Source: Paenibacillus sp. Soil750 (GTDB lineage: Bacteria > Bacillota > Bacilli > Paenibacillales > NBRC-103111). Taken from it: a stretch of DNA of 64,000 bases. Made by a program: the position numbers and the translations under genes. Of the stretch, positions 35,636-45,025 are shown piece by piece. The notes below the pieces were generated by a model that worked only from the letters and a program-made list of their open reading frames with translations, was not told the origin of the DNA and made no database searches. How positions within the stretch are numbered: position 1 is the first letter of the stretch; every line of letters starts with the position of its first letter. The DNA lies in contig NZ_LMSD01000023.1 of assembly GCF_001428045.1 (NCBI RefSeq), positions 653,745 through 717,744 of the forward strand, given 5' to 3'.

Positions 35636-36583
35636 GTGGAGAGCCAAATCAGAAAAAGAAAATTCATCATTTTTGAATTTCTGCTCGATATTTCAAAAAA
35701 TAAAGCTTTATATCTTTTTATGTTGCCTGGGTTGTTATATTTCATCCTATTTGCTTATCTGCCTATGGCCGGCATTATCGTAGCATTTAAAGATTATAAA
35801 GTAAATTTGGGCATCTTGGGCAGCAAATGGGTGGGATTTGATAACTTTAAATTCCTCTTCAGCAGCGATAAAGTGCTTAGAGTTACGTGGAACACCGTCT
35901 TCTTGAACGCGATGTTTATCTTCTTTCAACAAGCCATTGCCATCGTCACAGCGCTATTTCTGAATGAAGTCAGTTCCAAGTTGTTTAAAAAAGTGACGCA
36001 GTCCTTTATCTTTTTGCCCTATTTCATTTCATGGATCGTTGTAAGTGTATTTGCCTATAATTTGTTTGCTTCTGAAGGTGGTCTGCTTAATAGCATTCTT
36101 GCGTTCCTCCACATCCCAGAGATAGCCTGGGGACAGCGAGCGGATTTGTGGCCGGGCATTCTCGTATTATTTTCAATATGGAAGTATGCAGGTTTCCTGA
36201 CGGTCATCTACATTGCGGCAATTACGGGCGTGAACACGGAGTATTTTGAATCCGCAGCATTGGATGGGGCAACGAAATTACAACAAATTCGTTATATTAC
36301 ACTGCCCGTTATTTCACCGACCATAACCATTATGATACTGTTGTCAGTCGGGCGGATTTTCTACGGGGATTTCGGCATGATCTATGCGCTCGTTGGTGAT
36401 AATGCGAGTCTGTATGCCACAACAGATGTCATTGATACGTTCGTCTATCGCTCCTTACGAACCATTGGTGATGCAGGTATGTCATCTGCGGCGGGATTAT
36501 ATCAGTCGGTGGTTGGATTTATCTTGGTACTAGGATTCAATTCGCTTGTCAAAAAGTACAAAAGTGAAGGCTCATTATTCTAA
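35636..36583 (+). CDS. ABC sugar importer permease 1, LplB type (second system)
   Basis: A 315-residue membrane permease. The LplB landmarks are LPMAGIIVAFKDYKV near residue 42, FIFLPYFISWIVVSVFAY, and EAA loop YFESAALDGATKLQQIRYI near residue 205. It starts at GTG 35636 preceded by AGAGGA. It is the first gene of a permease-permease-binding protein-alpha-mannosidase series. The likely cargo is a mannose-containing oligosaccharide, judged only from the GH38 neighbour. Confidence 0.92.
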   Translation: MESQIRKRKFIIFEFLLDISKNKALYLFMLPGLLYFILFAYLPMAGIIVAFKDYKVNLGILGSKWVGFDNFKFLFSSDKVLRVTWNTVFLNAMFIFFQQAIAIVTALFLNEVSSKLFKKVTQSFIFLPYFISWIVVSVFAYNLFASEGGLLNSILAFLHIPEIAWGQRADLWPGILVLFSIWKYAGFLTVIYIAAITGVNTEYFESAALDGATKLQQIRYITLPVISPTITIMILLSVGRIFYGDFGMIYALVGDNASLYATTDVIDTFVYRSLRTIGDAGMSSAAGLYQSVVGFILVLGFNSLVKKYKSEGSLF

Positions 36584-36603
36584 CGACGTTTAGGAGATTG
36601 TGC

Positions 36604-37488
36604 ATGAAAAATAACTATGTGCAAGATAAAATCGTGACGTACACAGCGTATGTATTTCTATCCTTGCTGGCCTTGGTTTGCGTCATTCCTTTTTTTATCA
36701 TGTTCTCTGGCTCCATAACGGATGAGAAATATTTACAGTTGAACGGATACAGTATTCTTCCTCATGTATTTTCCTTAAAAGCATACGCTTACATTTTTTC
36801 TGGAAATTCGTCGATAGGTAAGGCTTATTGGGTGACCATTTTTGTAACTGTAGTTGGTACCGCTTTCAGTATGGTCATCACTGGTTTGCTTGCGTACTCA
36901 CTGTCCAGAAAAGAATTGAAGTTTCGTAATAGTCTGTCATTCATCGTCTTTTTTACGATTCTTTTCAATGGTGGCTTGGTACCATGGTATATCGTGACGA
37001 CAAAGTATTTGCATCTAGGCGATACGGTTTGGGGACTCATTCTGCCCTATACGGTGAACGCGTGGAACATGTTTCTACTGAGGAACTTTTTCCGGGCGAT
37101 TGACGATGCGATGTTGGAATCAGCAAGAATAGACGGTGCTAATGAAGTCAACATTTTGTTTCGGATCGTATTCCCATTGGCTCTACCTGGCGTTATGACG
37201 GTGGGATTGTTCTATGCGCTGCAATATTGGAATGATTGGTGGCTTCCACTCCTGTTGATTAATGATCAGAAGCTGTATCCGGTACAGTATTTGCTGCGAA
37301 TGGTCCTATCCAGTATGCAGTATATTTCTTCTGGCGGTGTTGGCAGTACGTATGCAGCATCAGCAGTACCCGCAGAATCCATCAAAATGGCGATAACGAT
37401 TGTCACTATCGGACCGATCGTCTTTGTTTATCCCTTTGTGCAAAAGTATTTTATCAAGGGATTAACAGTTGGCGGGGTCAAAGGTTAG
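36604..37488 (+). CDS. ABC sugar importer permease 2, LplC type (second system)
   Basis: A 294-residue membrane permease pairing with the protein encoded 20 bp upstream. Seen: an N-terminal helix, ITGLLAYSLSRKELKFRN, the EAA loop MLESARIDGANEVNILFRIV, and the closing FIKGLTVGGVKG. ATG 36604 is chosen, 7 nt after TAGGAG, over an upstream TTG at 36598. Confidence 0.93.
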   Translation: MKNNYVQDKIVTYTAYVFLSLLALVCVIPFFIMFSGSITDEKYLQLNGYSILPHVFSLKAYAYIFSGNSSIGKAYWVTIFVTVVGTAFSMVITGLLAYSLSRKELKFRNSLSFIVFFTILFNGGLVPWYIVTTKYLHLGDTVWGLILPYTVNAWNMFLLRNFFRAIDDAMLESARIDGANEVNILFRIVFPLALPGVMTVGLFYALQYWNDWWLPLLLINDQKLYPVQYLLRMVLSSMQYISSGGVGSTYAASAVPAESIKMAITIVTIGPIVFVYPFVQKYFIKGLTVGGVKG

Positions 37489-37570
37489 CACGAAGTTTCG
37501 ATATATGCGGTTAACCACCGTTTATATAAAGTTTTACCCAGAAACTATTAAATAATGGGAGGTTCAAACC

Positions 37571-39121
37571 ATGTCAGGACTACAGACGAAAGGTTCCAAG
37601 ATATTGGTTTCAACGATGATGATTACCACGATGGCTACACTTGCAGCCTGCACTTCCAATACGACTGAATCCACTACTGCACCAGCTACTCCTGCCGCCA
37701 GCACAGCTACAACGGCGACAGCTCAGCCTGTAGCAACAACTAAGCCTCTTGATCAAGTCACCTTAAACATTGTGTTCCCTGGGGATCCGCAGCCTGATCA
37801 AGCCACTGTCAATGCAGCGATTGAGAAAGCAGTCAAAGATGAGTTAAATGTGAAGCTCAATTATACGTACGTGCCATGGGACGATTATGCAACGAAAGTC
37901 AAAGTGATGACTTCGACAGGTGGAAACGTAGATATTCTCTGGACACATCCGGAGCTGCTTGCCCAATTAATCAGCTCTAATTCCGTTGCAGCGCTTGACG
38001 ATGCGATTGCTAAGGTAGGTAAAGATTTAAAAGCGAATATTCCGGATTATTACTGGCCTGTTGTTCAAGTGAAAGGTAAGACCTACGGTGTGCCTGCCGC
38101 ACAGATCGGCACAGCTGCCGGCTATGCCACATTCACGGTCAGAAAAGATCTAAGAGAAAAATACGGGCTGCCGGAAATCAAAACATTGGATGATATGTTA
38201 GCCTTCTACGCAGCAGTGAAGAAAAATAATCCTGAAATCATACCGCTGAGCCAAAGCAACACCTCCTTTGACTTAAACTTCAAAGAAGAATTCGTTCGCG
38301 GATTACCAAGCGGTGTTGGGATCGATATGAACACGATGAAGGCAGAGAATATGCTGGATACGCCAGCGTACAAAAAAGGTCTGGATTTCCACAGGGAACT
38401 ATTCAACAAAGGGTATATTTCGAAGGATGTCTTATCGATCAAGGATTTCCGGGCGGCTTTTGCTGCAGGTAAAGCAGCTTCCGTGATAGGAGATCTACCG
38501 GAGTACAATATCAATGCAAGGACTGTATCCGCCATACCAGGCGCTCAAGTCGAATTCGTCAGAATTCAGATCACGCCTAAGGTCTTTCAAGAGGTAACCA
38601 CCTGGAACTACCAAAGTATAGCGGCAGGAAGCAAGAATATTGAGAGAGCGGTTGCGTTCCTAAACTGGTTCCAAAAGAATCAGCAAAACTACGACCTCTT
38701 AACACTCGGGGTTGAGGGTAAACATTATGTCATCAAAGACGGTGCAGTGAACTTCCCAGCTGGCGTTGATCCTGCTAAACCACCTTACTTGCCGTTTGAA
38801 TGGATCTGGCAAAATCCGAAATTCATGAAATCTAAAGGTACAGATGTGAAGGGATTCTTTGAAGCCTATAAAGACTATGATAAAGATGTGACCTTGAGAT
38901 TCCCTGCGATGGGCTTCCTCTTCGATACGAGCACGATTAAAACGGAGGTTGCTTCCTTGGATAGCGTAAATGCTGAATATGGAACGGTCTTAAAAAGTGG
39001 TACTGCCGATGTAGATAAAGTGTTGCCGCAATTTAAAGAAAAAATGAAACAGGCCGGCATCGATAAAGCGATTGCAGAAGTTCAGAAGCAGCTGGATGCG
39101 TTTATGGCTAGTAAAAAGTAA
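37571..39121 (+). CDS. Extracellular solute-binding lipoprotein (second system)
   Basis: A 516-residue lipoprotein. The signal segment ends at lipobox TLAAC (Cys27), followed by a Thr/Ala/Pro-rich tether to about residue 60. The mature protein is a family-1 binding protein of the LplA/YtcQ kind; its C-terminal region (about 380-510) looks like the DUF3502-type extension seen in many Paenibacillus binding proteins. Ribosome site GGGAGG precedes ATG 37571. It supplies substrate to the two permeases just upstream. A stem-loop at 39146-39182 separates it from the GH38 gene. Confidence 0.9.
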   Translation: MSGLQTKGSKILVSTMMITTMATLAACTSNTTESTTAPATPAASTATTATAQPVATTKPLDQVTLNIVFPGDPQPDQATVNAAIEKAVKDELNVKLNYTYVPWDDYATKVKVMTSTGGNVDILWTHPELLAQLISSNSVAALDDAIAKVGKDLKANIPDYYWPVVQVKGKTYGVPAAQIGTAAGYATFTVRKDLREKYGLPEIKTLDDMLAFYAAVKKNNPEIIPLSQSNTSFDLNFKEEFVRGLPSGVGIDMNTMKAENMLDTPAYKKGLDFHRELFNKGYISKDVLSIKDFRAAFAAGKAASVIGDLPEYNINARTVSAIPGAQVEFVRIQITPKVFQEVTTWNYQSIAAGSKNIERAVAFLNWFQKNQQNYDLLTLGVEGKHYVIKDGAVNFPAGVDPAKPPYLPFEWIWQNPKFMKSKGTDVKGFFEAYKDYDKDVTLRFPAMGFLFDTSTIKTEVASLDSVNAEYGTVLKSGTADVDKVLPQFKEKMKQAGIDKAIAEVQKQLDAFMASKK

Positions 39122-39145
39122 GGCATGTAACGACAAGAAATCAGG

Positions 39146-39182
39146 CGGACAATCTGTGAAACTGATGACGACAGACTGTCCG
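39146..39182 (+). other. Intercistronic stem-loop between binding protein and GH38
   Basis: A 12-bp stem with one mismatch (39146-39157 with 39171-39182) and no U-tract (TCTGTATTATT follows). This position is typical of hairpins that stabilise binding-protein mRNA or lower downstream expression. Confidence 0.55.
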
Positions 39183-39207
39183 TCTGTATTATTAAAAAGG
39201 AGATCAG

Positions 39208-41952
39208 GTGAAAATGACTCAACCAATAGAAAAGGTTTATGTGATTTCACATACCCATTGGGATCGCGAATGGTATCAGGATTTTCAAGGTTACCGTATA
39301 AGGCTTGTCTATTTGCTTGACGAGCTCATTGAAAAGATGGAGCAGGATCCTGCCTATCGTCATTTTATGATGGACGGTCAGACCATTGTCTTGGACGATT
39401 ATTTGGACATACGGCCAGAGAACCGAGAGCGGCTTGTGAAGCTGATCCAGGATGGCCGAATCAGCATAGGCCCTTGGTATGTCATGCCCGATGAATTCCT
39501 AGTTAGTGGAGAATCGTTGATTCGGAATCTTCTCATCGGATACCGCCGATCGCGCGCTTTCGGCGCCCAGCCAGTGAAATCCGGGTATATCACGGATATT
39601 TTTGGCCATAACAGTCAGTTTCCACAAATCTTGCATGGCTTCGGGATTGATCACGCTGTCTTGTTTCGTGGATTCTACGGAGATGCAGATGCTTCTGAGA
39701 TATGGTGGGAGGGGGCTGATGGTACTCGCATATTAGGGCTCAAATTGGATGAGGATCGCTCATATGGAGACTTTTACTTTTTTATCCGATGGCCATTCGC
39801 AGATCGGGAATTTCAATATGATCGCGAGGAATTGATCGAGCGGGCGAAAGGGATGTTGGACTACAAGTCCAAACGGGCTACAACTTCCATCATCGCAGGG
39901 TTTGACGGTGTTGATCATATCGAAATTGAACCTCGTCTGCCGTGGATATTGAAAACACTGAATGAAGCAGACATAGGTGCCAAGTTTGTTCATTGTTCCT
40001 TAGAAGAGTATGTGAAAGATTTACGTGAAAAAATCGGCGATCTACCCGAGTTTAAAGGCGAGCAAAGATCTCCTGGCTATAATGGTGTAAATAATTGGGT
40101 GCTCGCCAATGTGCTTTCTTCTCGGATTCATTTGAAAATGAATAATCAGGCTTGTGAAGTGCTCCTGGAGAAATGGGCGGAGCCCTGGGGCGTATTCACG
40201 TCGCTTCAAGGGCGTGCATATCCCAAAACCTTCTTAGCGAAAGCTTGGGAGTACTTGATTCAGAATCACCCTCACGATTCCATATGCGGCTGTTCGATCG
40301 ATCAAGTCCATCGCGATATGATGTATCGCTTTGATCAGAGCAGACTCATCGCCGAAGGTATGGTAAGAGAGCAGTTGCTCTATGTGTCTAACCATCACGG
40401 ATTATCCGACCAAGACGGAGACCAAGTCATTACGGTATTCAACGCTTCCCAAACCGATATTGACGGTGTGATTGAAGTTGAGTTCGCCATGCCTGCAATG
40501 TCAGATGCAGCCTCAACGATGTATCATTTGGGGGGCACTTCTTTCCGTCTATACGACCATGAACGAAATGAGATCCCCTATCAACTGCTGGAATTGCGCA
40601 AAAACAGCACCCGCATGTGGAGGCCTTATCGGGATATTCCGTATTCGGACACCGTGGATCGGTGTCGCATAGCCTTCCATGCTCGTGTTCCGTCCTACGG
40701 ATATGCTGCTTACGTAACTAAAAATACACCGTTAGCTGCTCCTGGTCCTGGTGAATACCAAGCCCCTAACTTGACGGCTCCTGTACGCTTACTGGGATCC
40801 ATGGCAGTAAACGCAAACACTTGGGAAAATGGGCGAATTCGCGTAGCCGTTCATCCGAACGGGACCATTGATGTAACGGATATGGAGACGGGGCGATGTT
40901 ATGCTGGTTTATTGCTGCTTGAAGACGAAGCGGACATCGGTGAGGGCTGGAACCATGTGAGCCCAGTTACGAACGAAGTATTTACTTCCTATGGTTCTAA
41001 CGCCCAAATTTCTGTTGTCTACGATGGTCCGCTACAGACACGTATTCGAATTCGCACTTCCATAAGCATCCCACATGCCATTCATCCGCAAGAAACGAGA
41101 AGGAGTAACGAGATTGTCACGATCGAAGTTACGACCATTTTGGAAGTAAGAAAGAATGATCCAATACTACGCTGTAGAACCTTGGTCAACAATCGTGCGC
41201 GTGATCACCGTCTGCGGCTGTTGTTTCCTTCAGGCCTACAAACCGAATATTTTCATACAAGTACGCCGTTTGATTATGTTCAACGAAGCATCGAGCAACA
41301 CGACTATTCGGGGTACATGGAAAAGGCTAGAGGAACGGTGCCCCATAATGGGATCATCTCGATTGATGATGGCAGCTGTGGGCTAGCCGTGTACAGCAAA
41401 GGGCTATATGAAGCGGCAGTACGTAGGGATGGATCGAGAACTATCGCTCTGACTTTATTTCGCAGTACAGGCAAAGAGGTTCTCTCAGATGGCGGAGATG
41501 GAGGCCAACTTCTCACAGAGCTTGAATTTCATTATGCGATCAGCCCTTATGCTGTGAACGAGATGCACACTAGCCGTCTTTGGCATGAGCATCAGCAGTT
41601 CGTGGCGGGAATTCGGTCTGTGGACAGAAAACTAGGGAAAGTTGTTTATGAATCGCTGCAGCGTCGTGCAGCTGACTTATCACTTAGCCATTCCTTCCTT
41701 CAAGTAAGTCCAGCTGAGCTTCTCATCAGTGCCATCAAGGTTTCTGAGGATCGGAACGATAGCTATGTGATCCGTCTCTTCAACATCTCGTCCGAATACG
41801 TGGAGGGATCAATCAAATTCGATCGTAAAGTAGTAAGCGCTCATTACGTTAATTTGGATGAGGAATTGCAAAGTCAGGCGCCCTTCACAGATGATGTCAT
41901 ATCCATTGTAGCGAAGGCGAAGCAAATTATCAGCATTAGAATAAGGCTGTAG
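39208..41952 (+). CDS. GH38 alpha-mannosidase
   Basis: A 914-residue cytoplasmic enzyme removing alpha-linked mannose. GH38 signatures: HTHWDREWY at 15-23 (zinc site), GPWYVMPDEFLVSGESLIRN near residue 90, ITDIFGH with the nucleophile Asp130, and NHPHDSICGCSIDQVH near residue 352 (catalytic-domain His-Asp). Large C-terminal beta domains follow, as usual for bacterial members of about 900 residues. GTG 39208 and ATG 39214 are both possible starts after AAGGAGA. It follows the importer genes and probably trims the imported oligosaccharide. Confidence 0.94.
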   Translation: MKMTQPIEKVYVISHTHWDREWYQDFQGYRIRLVYLLDELIEKMEQDPAYRHFMMDGQTIVLDDYLDIRPENRERLVKLIQDGRISIGPWYVMPDEFLVSGESLIRNLLIGYRRSRAFGAQPVKSGYITDIFGHNSQFPQILHGFGIDHAVLFRGFYGDADASEIWWEGADGTRILGLKLDEDRSYGDFYFFIRWPFADREFQYDREELIERAKGMLDYKSKRATTSIIAGFDGVDHIEIEPRLPWILKTLNEADIGAKFVHCSLEEYVKDLREKIGDLPEFKGEQRSPGYNGVNNWVLANVLSSRIHLKMNNQACEVLLEKWAEPWGVFTSLQGRAYPKTFLAKAWEYLIQNHPHDSICGCSIDQVHRDMMYRFDQSRLIAEGMVREQLLYVSNHHGLSDQDGDQVITVFNASQTDIDGVIEVEFAMPAMSDAASTMYHLGGTSFRLYDHERNEIPYQLLELRKNSTRMWRPYRDIPYSDTVDRCRIAFHARVPSYGYAAYVTKNTPLAAPGPGEYQAPNLTAPVRLLGSMAVNANTWENGRIRVAVHPNGTIDVTDMETGRCYAGLLLLEDEADIGEGWNHVSPVTNEVFTSYGSNAQISVVYDGPLQTRIRIRTSISIPHAIHPQETRRSNEIVTIEVTTILEVRKNDPILRCRTLVNNRARDHRLRLLFPSGLQTEYFHTSTPFDYVQRSIEQHDYSGYMEKARGTVPHNGIISIDDGSCGLAVYSKGLYEAAVRRDGSRTIALTLFRSTGKEVLSDGGDGGQLLTELEFHYAISPYAVNEMHTSRLWHEHQQFVAGIRSVDRKLGKVVYESLQRRAADLSLSHSFLQVSPAELLISAIKVSEDRNDSYVIRLFNISSEYVEGSIKFDRKVVSAHYVNLDEELQSQAPFTDDVISIVAKAKQIISIRIRL

Positions 41953-41968
41953 ACACGAATCGTAATGA

Positions 41969-42006
41969 GACCGTTGGCTGCGTTTAATTGCGGCGGTCCT
42001 TTTATT
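41969..42006 (+). terminator. Possible terminator after GH38
   Basis: An imperfect hairpin (GACCG at 41969-41973 with CGGTC at 41994-41998, plus an inner GCTGC/GCGGC pairing) followed by CTTTTATTG. Confidence 0.45.
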
Positions 42007-42059
42007 GTATTTGATCAAGTTTAGTTGGATTTATCTTTAATTTAGGAAGGTGATCGGTT

Positions 42060-43097
42060 ATGAATCCTTATCGTCCCCAGCGTAATTATGGCTGTCGCAT
42101 CCGAGATGGGTTTAGTTATTACGGAATGCGTACGGTTGTCATTGAAAATGAACTCTTGCGCATCTCCATCTTGGTGGATAAAGGCACTGAAATCTTCGAA
42201 TTCTTATATAAACCAATCGATATGGATTTCATGTGGTTGACCGAGAATGGCGTGCAAAATCCGAATTGTTACTTATCAACGTCAGATGATCCGATCGCAG
42301 CATTCATTGATTATTACCCTGGTGGATGGCAGGAAGTATTTCCTAATGGAGGGTCTTCAAGCAGCTATGGGGGAGCTCAGTTCGGCCAACACGGCGAAGT
42401 CGCACACATGCCTTGGCATTATGAAATCGTCGAGGATAGGGCGGAGAGAATTACAGTTAGATTCAGCGTTCGGACGAAGAAAGTACCTTTCTCATTATCA
42501 AAAACGATGTCCCTTGTAAGTGGGGATGCGAAGCTGTATATCGAAGAAGAAGTGGAAAATTTAAGTGGTTATTCACAACGGTATATGTGGGGACAGCATA
42601 TCGCTTTGGGTAAACCCTTTCTAGATGAAAACTGTCACATACATATGCCAACTGGGGTGCGCATAATAACAGCAGATGCAAGTAAAAATCCATCGGGTCG
42701 TGTGAAGCGCGGGCATGAGTATGAATGGCCGCTTGCGTATAATGAGCTTGGTGAGCTTGTCGATTTATCACAGCTGCCTCCGAAAAGTACACCTTCCGAG
42801 ATCGTTTATTTGACTGGCTTCGGTAATAAAGGGTGGTATTCGGTCGTAAACGGACAGAAGGGATTCGGCATGAAAGTTGAATGGGACGCGAGGACACTTC
42901 CCTATCTGTGGTACTGGCAGGAGTTTGGCGCGACCACAAGTTATCCGTGGTATGGAAGGCATTATAATATTGGGCTTGAGCCATTTGCAGGTTACCCTAC
43001 GTATGGCATCGAAGAAGCTATTCGCAACGGCTCAGCGGGCTCGATTGCTCCCTTTGAGCATAAAAAGTTCACCATGCAAGTTAGTGTATTTACCTAG
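42060..43097 (+). CDS. DUF4432 / aldose-1-epimerase-like protein
   Basis: A 345-residue protein of the galactose-mutarotase-like beta-sandwich superfamily. Seen: an N-terminal VVIENELLRISILVDKG strand pair, YPGGWQEVFPNGG near residue 95, a histidine in QHGEVAHMPWHYE near 120 and MWGQHIALGKPF near 180, and a C-terminal NIGLEPFAGYP near 305. These match DUF4432-type or epimerase-like proteins found beside sugar operons, which may interconvert anomers or bind sugars. The catalytic role is not proven. The ATG has AGGAAGGTG upstream. It ends in a strong hairpin. Confidence 0.75.
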   Translation: MNPYRPQRNYGCRIRDGFSYYGMRTVVIENELLRISILVDKGTEIFEFLYKPIDMDFMWLTENGVQNPNCYLSTSDDPIAAFIDYYPGGWQEVFPNGGSSSSYGGAQFGQHGEVAHMPWHYEIVEDRAERITVRFSVRTKKVPFSLSKTMSLVSGDAKLYIEEEVENLSGYSQRYMWGQHIALGKPFLDENCHIHMPTGVRIITADASKNPSGRVKRGHEYEWPLAYNELGELVDLSQLPPKSTPSEIVYLTGFGNKGWYSVVNGQKGFGMKVEWDARTLPYLWYWQEFGATTSYPWYGRHYNIGLEPFAGYPTYGIEEAIRNGSAGSIAPFEHKKFTMQVSVFT

Positions 43098-43105
43098 ATG
43101 CAAAG

Positions 43106-43140
43106 GGGCTGTCCCGTAAGTAGGGGACAGCCCGTTCTTT
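43106..43140. terminator. Strong terminator between convergent genes
   Basis: A perfect 10-bp GC-rich stem (43106-43115 with 43124-43133), 8-nt loop, then GTTCTTTC. It separates the DUF4432 gene from the convergent PhyH gene. Confidence 0.8.
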
Positions 43141-43146
43141 CATGCG

Positions 43147-43929
43147 CTAAGCTTCTTTAATAATGTGGAAGTTTGGCTTCACTTTCGTGAAATTTGGATT
43201 CTCCCCGCTGACCATTAACCCCATGCCCCAGTCAAAATGCTCTTGCGTGGTCGGGAAATCACTCGCCTCCCGATATTGAAACAACACATTTCTCCGTGTT
43301 CTGGAGCTCTTATTCGAAGATGAACCATGGATCGTTAAGTAATTGAAGAATAGGACATCGCCAGCTTCCGCTTCACAAGGTGTTCCCATATGGATCGGAT
43401 ACTCTTTATGATTCAGGTAATGCGTGCCGATATGCTGCAAGCTTCCTGCAAGATGGGAGCCTGGAATAACGCGCAGACAGCCATTCTCTTCATCGGCACG
43501 ATCCAAGTGAACGCTTGCTGCTAACATCGTATGCTTCTCATGCGGGAAATACGGATAATCTTGATGCATCGGGAAGGCAGCACCATTCTCAGGTGGCTTG
43601 ACCAGCATTTTGGAATGATGGAGCTGAACGTTGGGCCCAATAATTTGTCTCAAAACTGCTACCATATTCGGGTGAATGACGGCTCGCATGAAGGAAGCAT
43701 CGTGATAATGCACATCATGAAAGCCTTTAAGAACAAGCTTCTTCAGCTCTTCGGCAGGTAAATAATCCCCTTGCCAAGCATCATTTCTATCGGCTTTCGC
43801 GTGTGCGGCACGCAGAATAATGTTCTCAACAGCTTCTCGCATCTCCACAACTTCGGCTTCATTAAATACCCCTTTTACAAGCAAGTAGCCATTTTCTTTG
43901 TAAAAATCAACATCTTTGGATTGTATCAT
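43147..43929 (-). CDS. Phytanoyl-CoA dioxygenase (PhyH) family Fe(II)/2-oxoglutarate enzyme
   Basis: A 260-residue non-haem iron oxygenase. The double-stranded beta-helix ligands are visible: His and Asp in FPMHQDYPYF (about residues 119-128), a distal His in FFNYLTIHGSSSNKS (about 207), and an Arg in SRTRRNVLF for 2-oxoglutarate binding. GCLRVIPGSHLAGS is a family hallmark. It is divergent from an AraC-type gene, so it may be controlled by it. The substrate is unknown: bacterial PhyH proteins hydroxylate very diverse molecules, including ectoine, phosphonates and secondary metabolites. Confidence 0.9.
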   Translation of the reverse strand: MIQSKDVDFYKENGYLLVKGVFNEAEVVEMREAVENIILRAAHAKADRNDAWQGDYLPAEELKKLVLKGFHDVHYHDASFMRAVIHPNMVAVLRQIIGPNVQLHHSKMLVKPPENGAAFPMHQDYPYFPHEKHTMLAASVHLDRADEENGCLRVIPGSHLAGSLQHIGTHYLNHKEYPIHMGTPCEAEAGDVLFFNYLTIHGSSSNKSSRTRRNVLFQYREASDFPTTQEHFDWGMGLMVSGENPNFTKVKPNFHIIKEA

Positions 43930-43952
43930 CGTACCATGCCTCCATTTTATGG

Positions 43953-43982
43953 TTGCTCATTAAGTCGCTTTCTATCTATAAT
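43953..43982 (+). promoter_or_regulatory. Promoter candidate for the AraC gene in the PhyH divergent region
   Basis: TTGCTC (43953-43958), 18-bp spacer, TATAAT (43977-43982). The -10 is part of the palindrome TATAATTATA, so it could also serve the opposite strand. Confidence 0.5.
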
Positions 43983-44068
43983 TATAGGAGATTATGCCAT
44001 AGTAATCTTTTTCAACAGAGGACATAGTTTTGCACAATAAGGACATTTTTCTCGAAAAGGTGAGGCTC

Positions 44069-44932
44069 ATGTATCAGTATAAGGAAACGTACGCGATGTT
44101 GAATGAAGCTTTAACGGTCATCCAAGGTGCGGAAGCTGTCTTTAAAGTGCATTATTGGGGTGCTAATCCTTGTTTGTATGATAATCAACCTCATAAGCAT
44201 TCTTTTTTTGAGATCTGTTACATTATGGATGGAGATGGTCTGTATTCAGAGGAAGACATGGTCTATCCACTTCGGGCAGGTACGCTTTTTTGCTCAAAGC
44301 CTGGCATTACCCACCAAATTCGTACGGAAAAAGGGTTAAACATTTTATATATTGCTTTCGAGCTAGATGAGACCTTATGTGATGATGCAATGCGTGAAAC
44401 ATTCAATGGACTTGCACTCCACGGTGATGCTGTTCTATATGAGGCAGATGATGTACCTACTGTGCAATTATGGCGATCACTTCTCATCCGAGAGGGGCAT
44501 GGGAGTCTCCCGTATACGGCCATTCATTCGGTTGCCTATGCTTTGCTGGTGTCGTTCCCTGCTATATTCGGAAGGCAATCCAAGATGCCTGTCATTCGGC
44601 ATAAAAGTACACATATTTTGATGAGGCGAGCCAAACTCTATATCCGTGATAATCTCTCGCAAGCACTTCAGCTTAAAGATGTTGCAAGCTATTTGAGCGT
44701 TTCGGAGCGTCATCTGTCGCGCCTATTTTCAGAGGGAATCCATGAGAGCTTCACGAATTTCATTCGGAGTGAACGTATTCGCCAAGCGGCCCACCTGCTG
44801 CTGAGCAGCGACCTACCGATTAAAGAAATTGCTGAAATGACGGGCTTTTCTTCCGTTCATTATTTTACTCGTACGTTCTTACTGGAGAAGAAGGTTCCGC
44901 CTGGCCGTTTCCGTCAAAAAGAGAAACGTTAG
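44069..44932 (+). CDS. AraC-family regulator with cupin sensor
   Basis: About 287 residues. A cupin-type N-terminus with HKHSFFEICYIMDGDGLYS is followed by LRAGTLFCSKPGITHQI. The C-terminal double helix-turn-helix (about 185-285) contains LQLKDVASYLSVSERHLSRLF and IKEIAEMTGFSSVHYFTRTF. ATG 44069 follows AAAGGTGAGG; a TTG at 44030 with AGAGGA upstream would add 13 residues and cannot be excluded. It is divergent from the PhyH gene, its likely target. Confidence 0.88.
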   Translation: MYQYKETYAMLNEALTVIQGAEAVFKVHYWGANPCLYDNQPHKHSFFEICYIMDGDGLYSEEDMVYPLRAGTLFCSKPGITHQIRTEKGLNILYIAFELDETLCDDAMRETFNGLALHGDAVLYEADDVPTVQLWRSLLIREGHGSLPYTAIHSVAYALLVSFPAIFGRQSKMPVIRHKSTHILMRRAKLYIRDNLSQALQLKDVASYLSVSERHLSRLFSEGIHESFTNFIRSERIRQAAHLLLSSDLPIKEIAEMTGFSSVHYFTRTFLLEKKVPPGRFRQKEKR

Positions 44933-44952
44933 AATGGCTAACAATTTGCTAC

Positions 44953-44981
44953 TTATGTAAATTCTACCCATACCGTATAAT
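44953..44981 (+). promoter_or_regulatory. Promoter candidate for the YvbH-like gene
   Basis: TTATGT (44953-44958), 17-bp spacer, perfect TATAAT (44976-44981), 45 bp before the start. Confidence 0.55.
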
Positions 44982-45025
44982 GGGATTAGTCTATAAACAT
45001 TTTAATCAGTGAGAGGATGATTCCC

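Noticed and set aside
6793..41952. Xanthan degradation using PL8, GH88 and the GH38 alpha-mannosidase as one pathway
   Set aside because: GH38 lies 14 kb beyond the locus, with its own importer and regulator and no copy of the shared element, and the rhamnosidases are not needed for xanthan.
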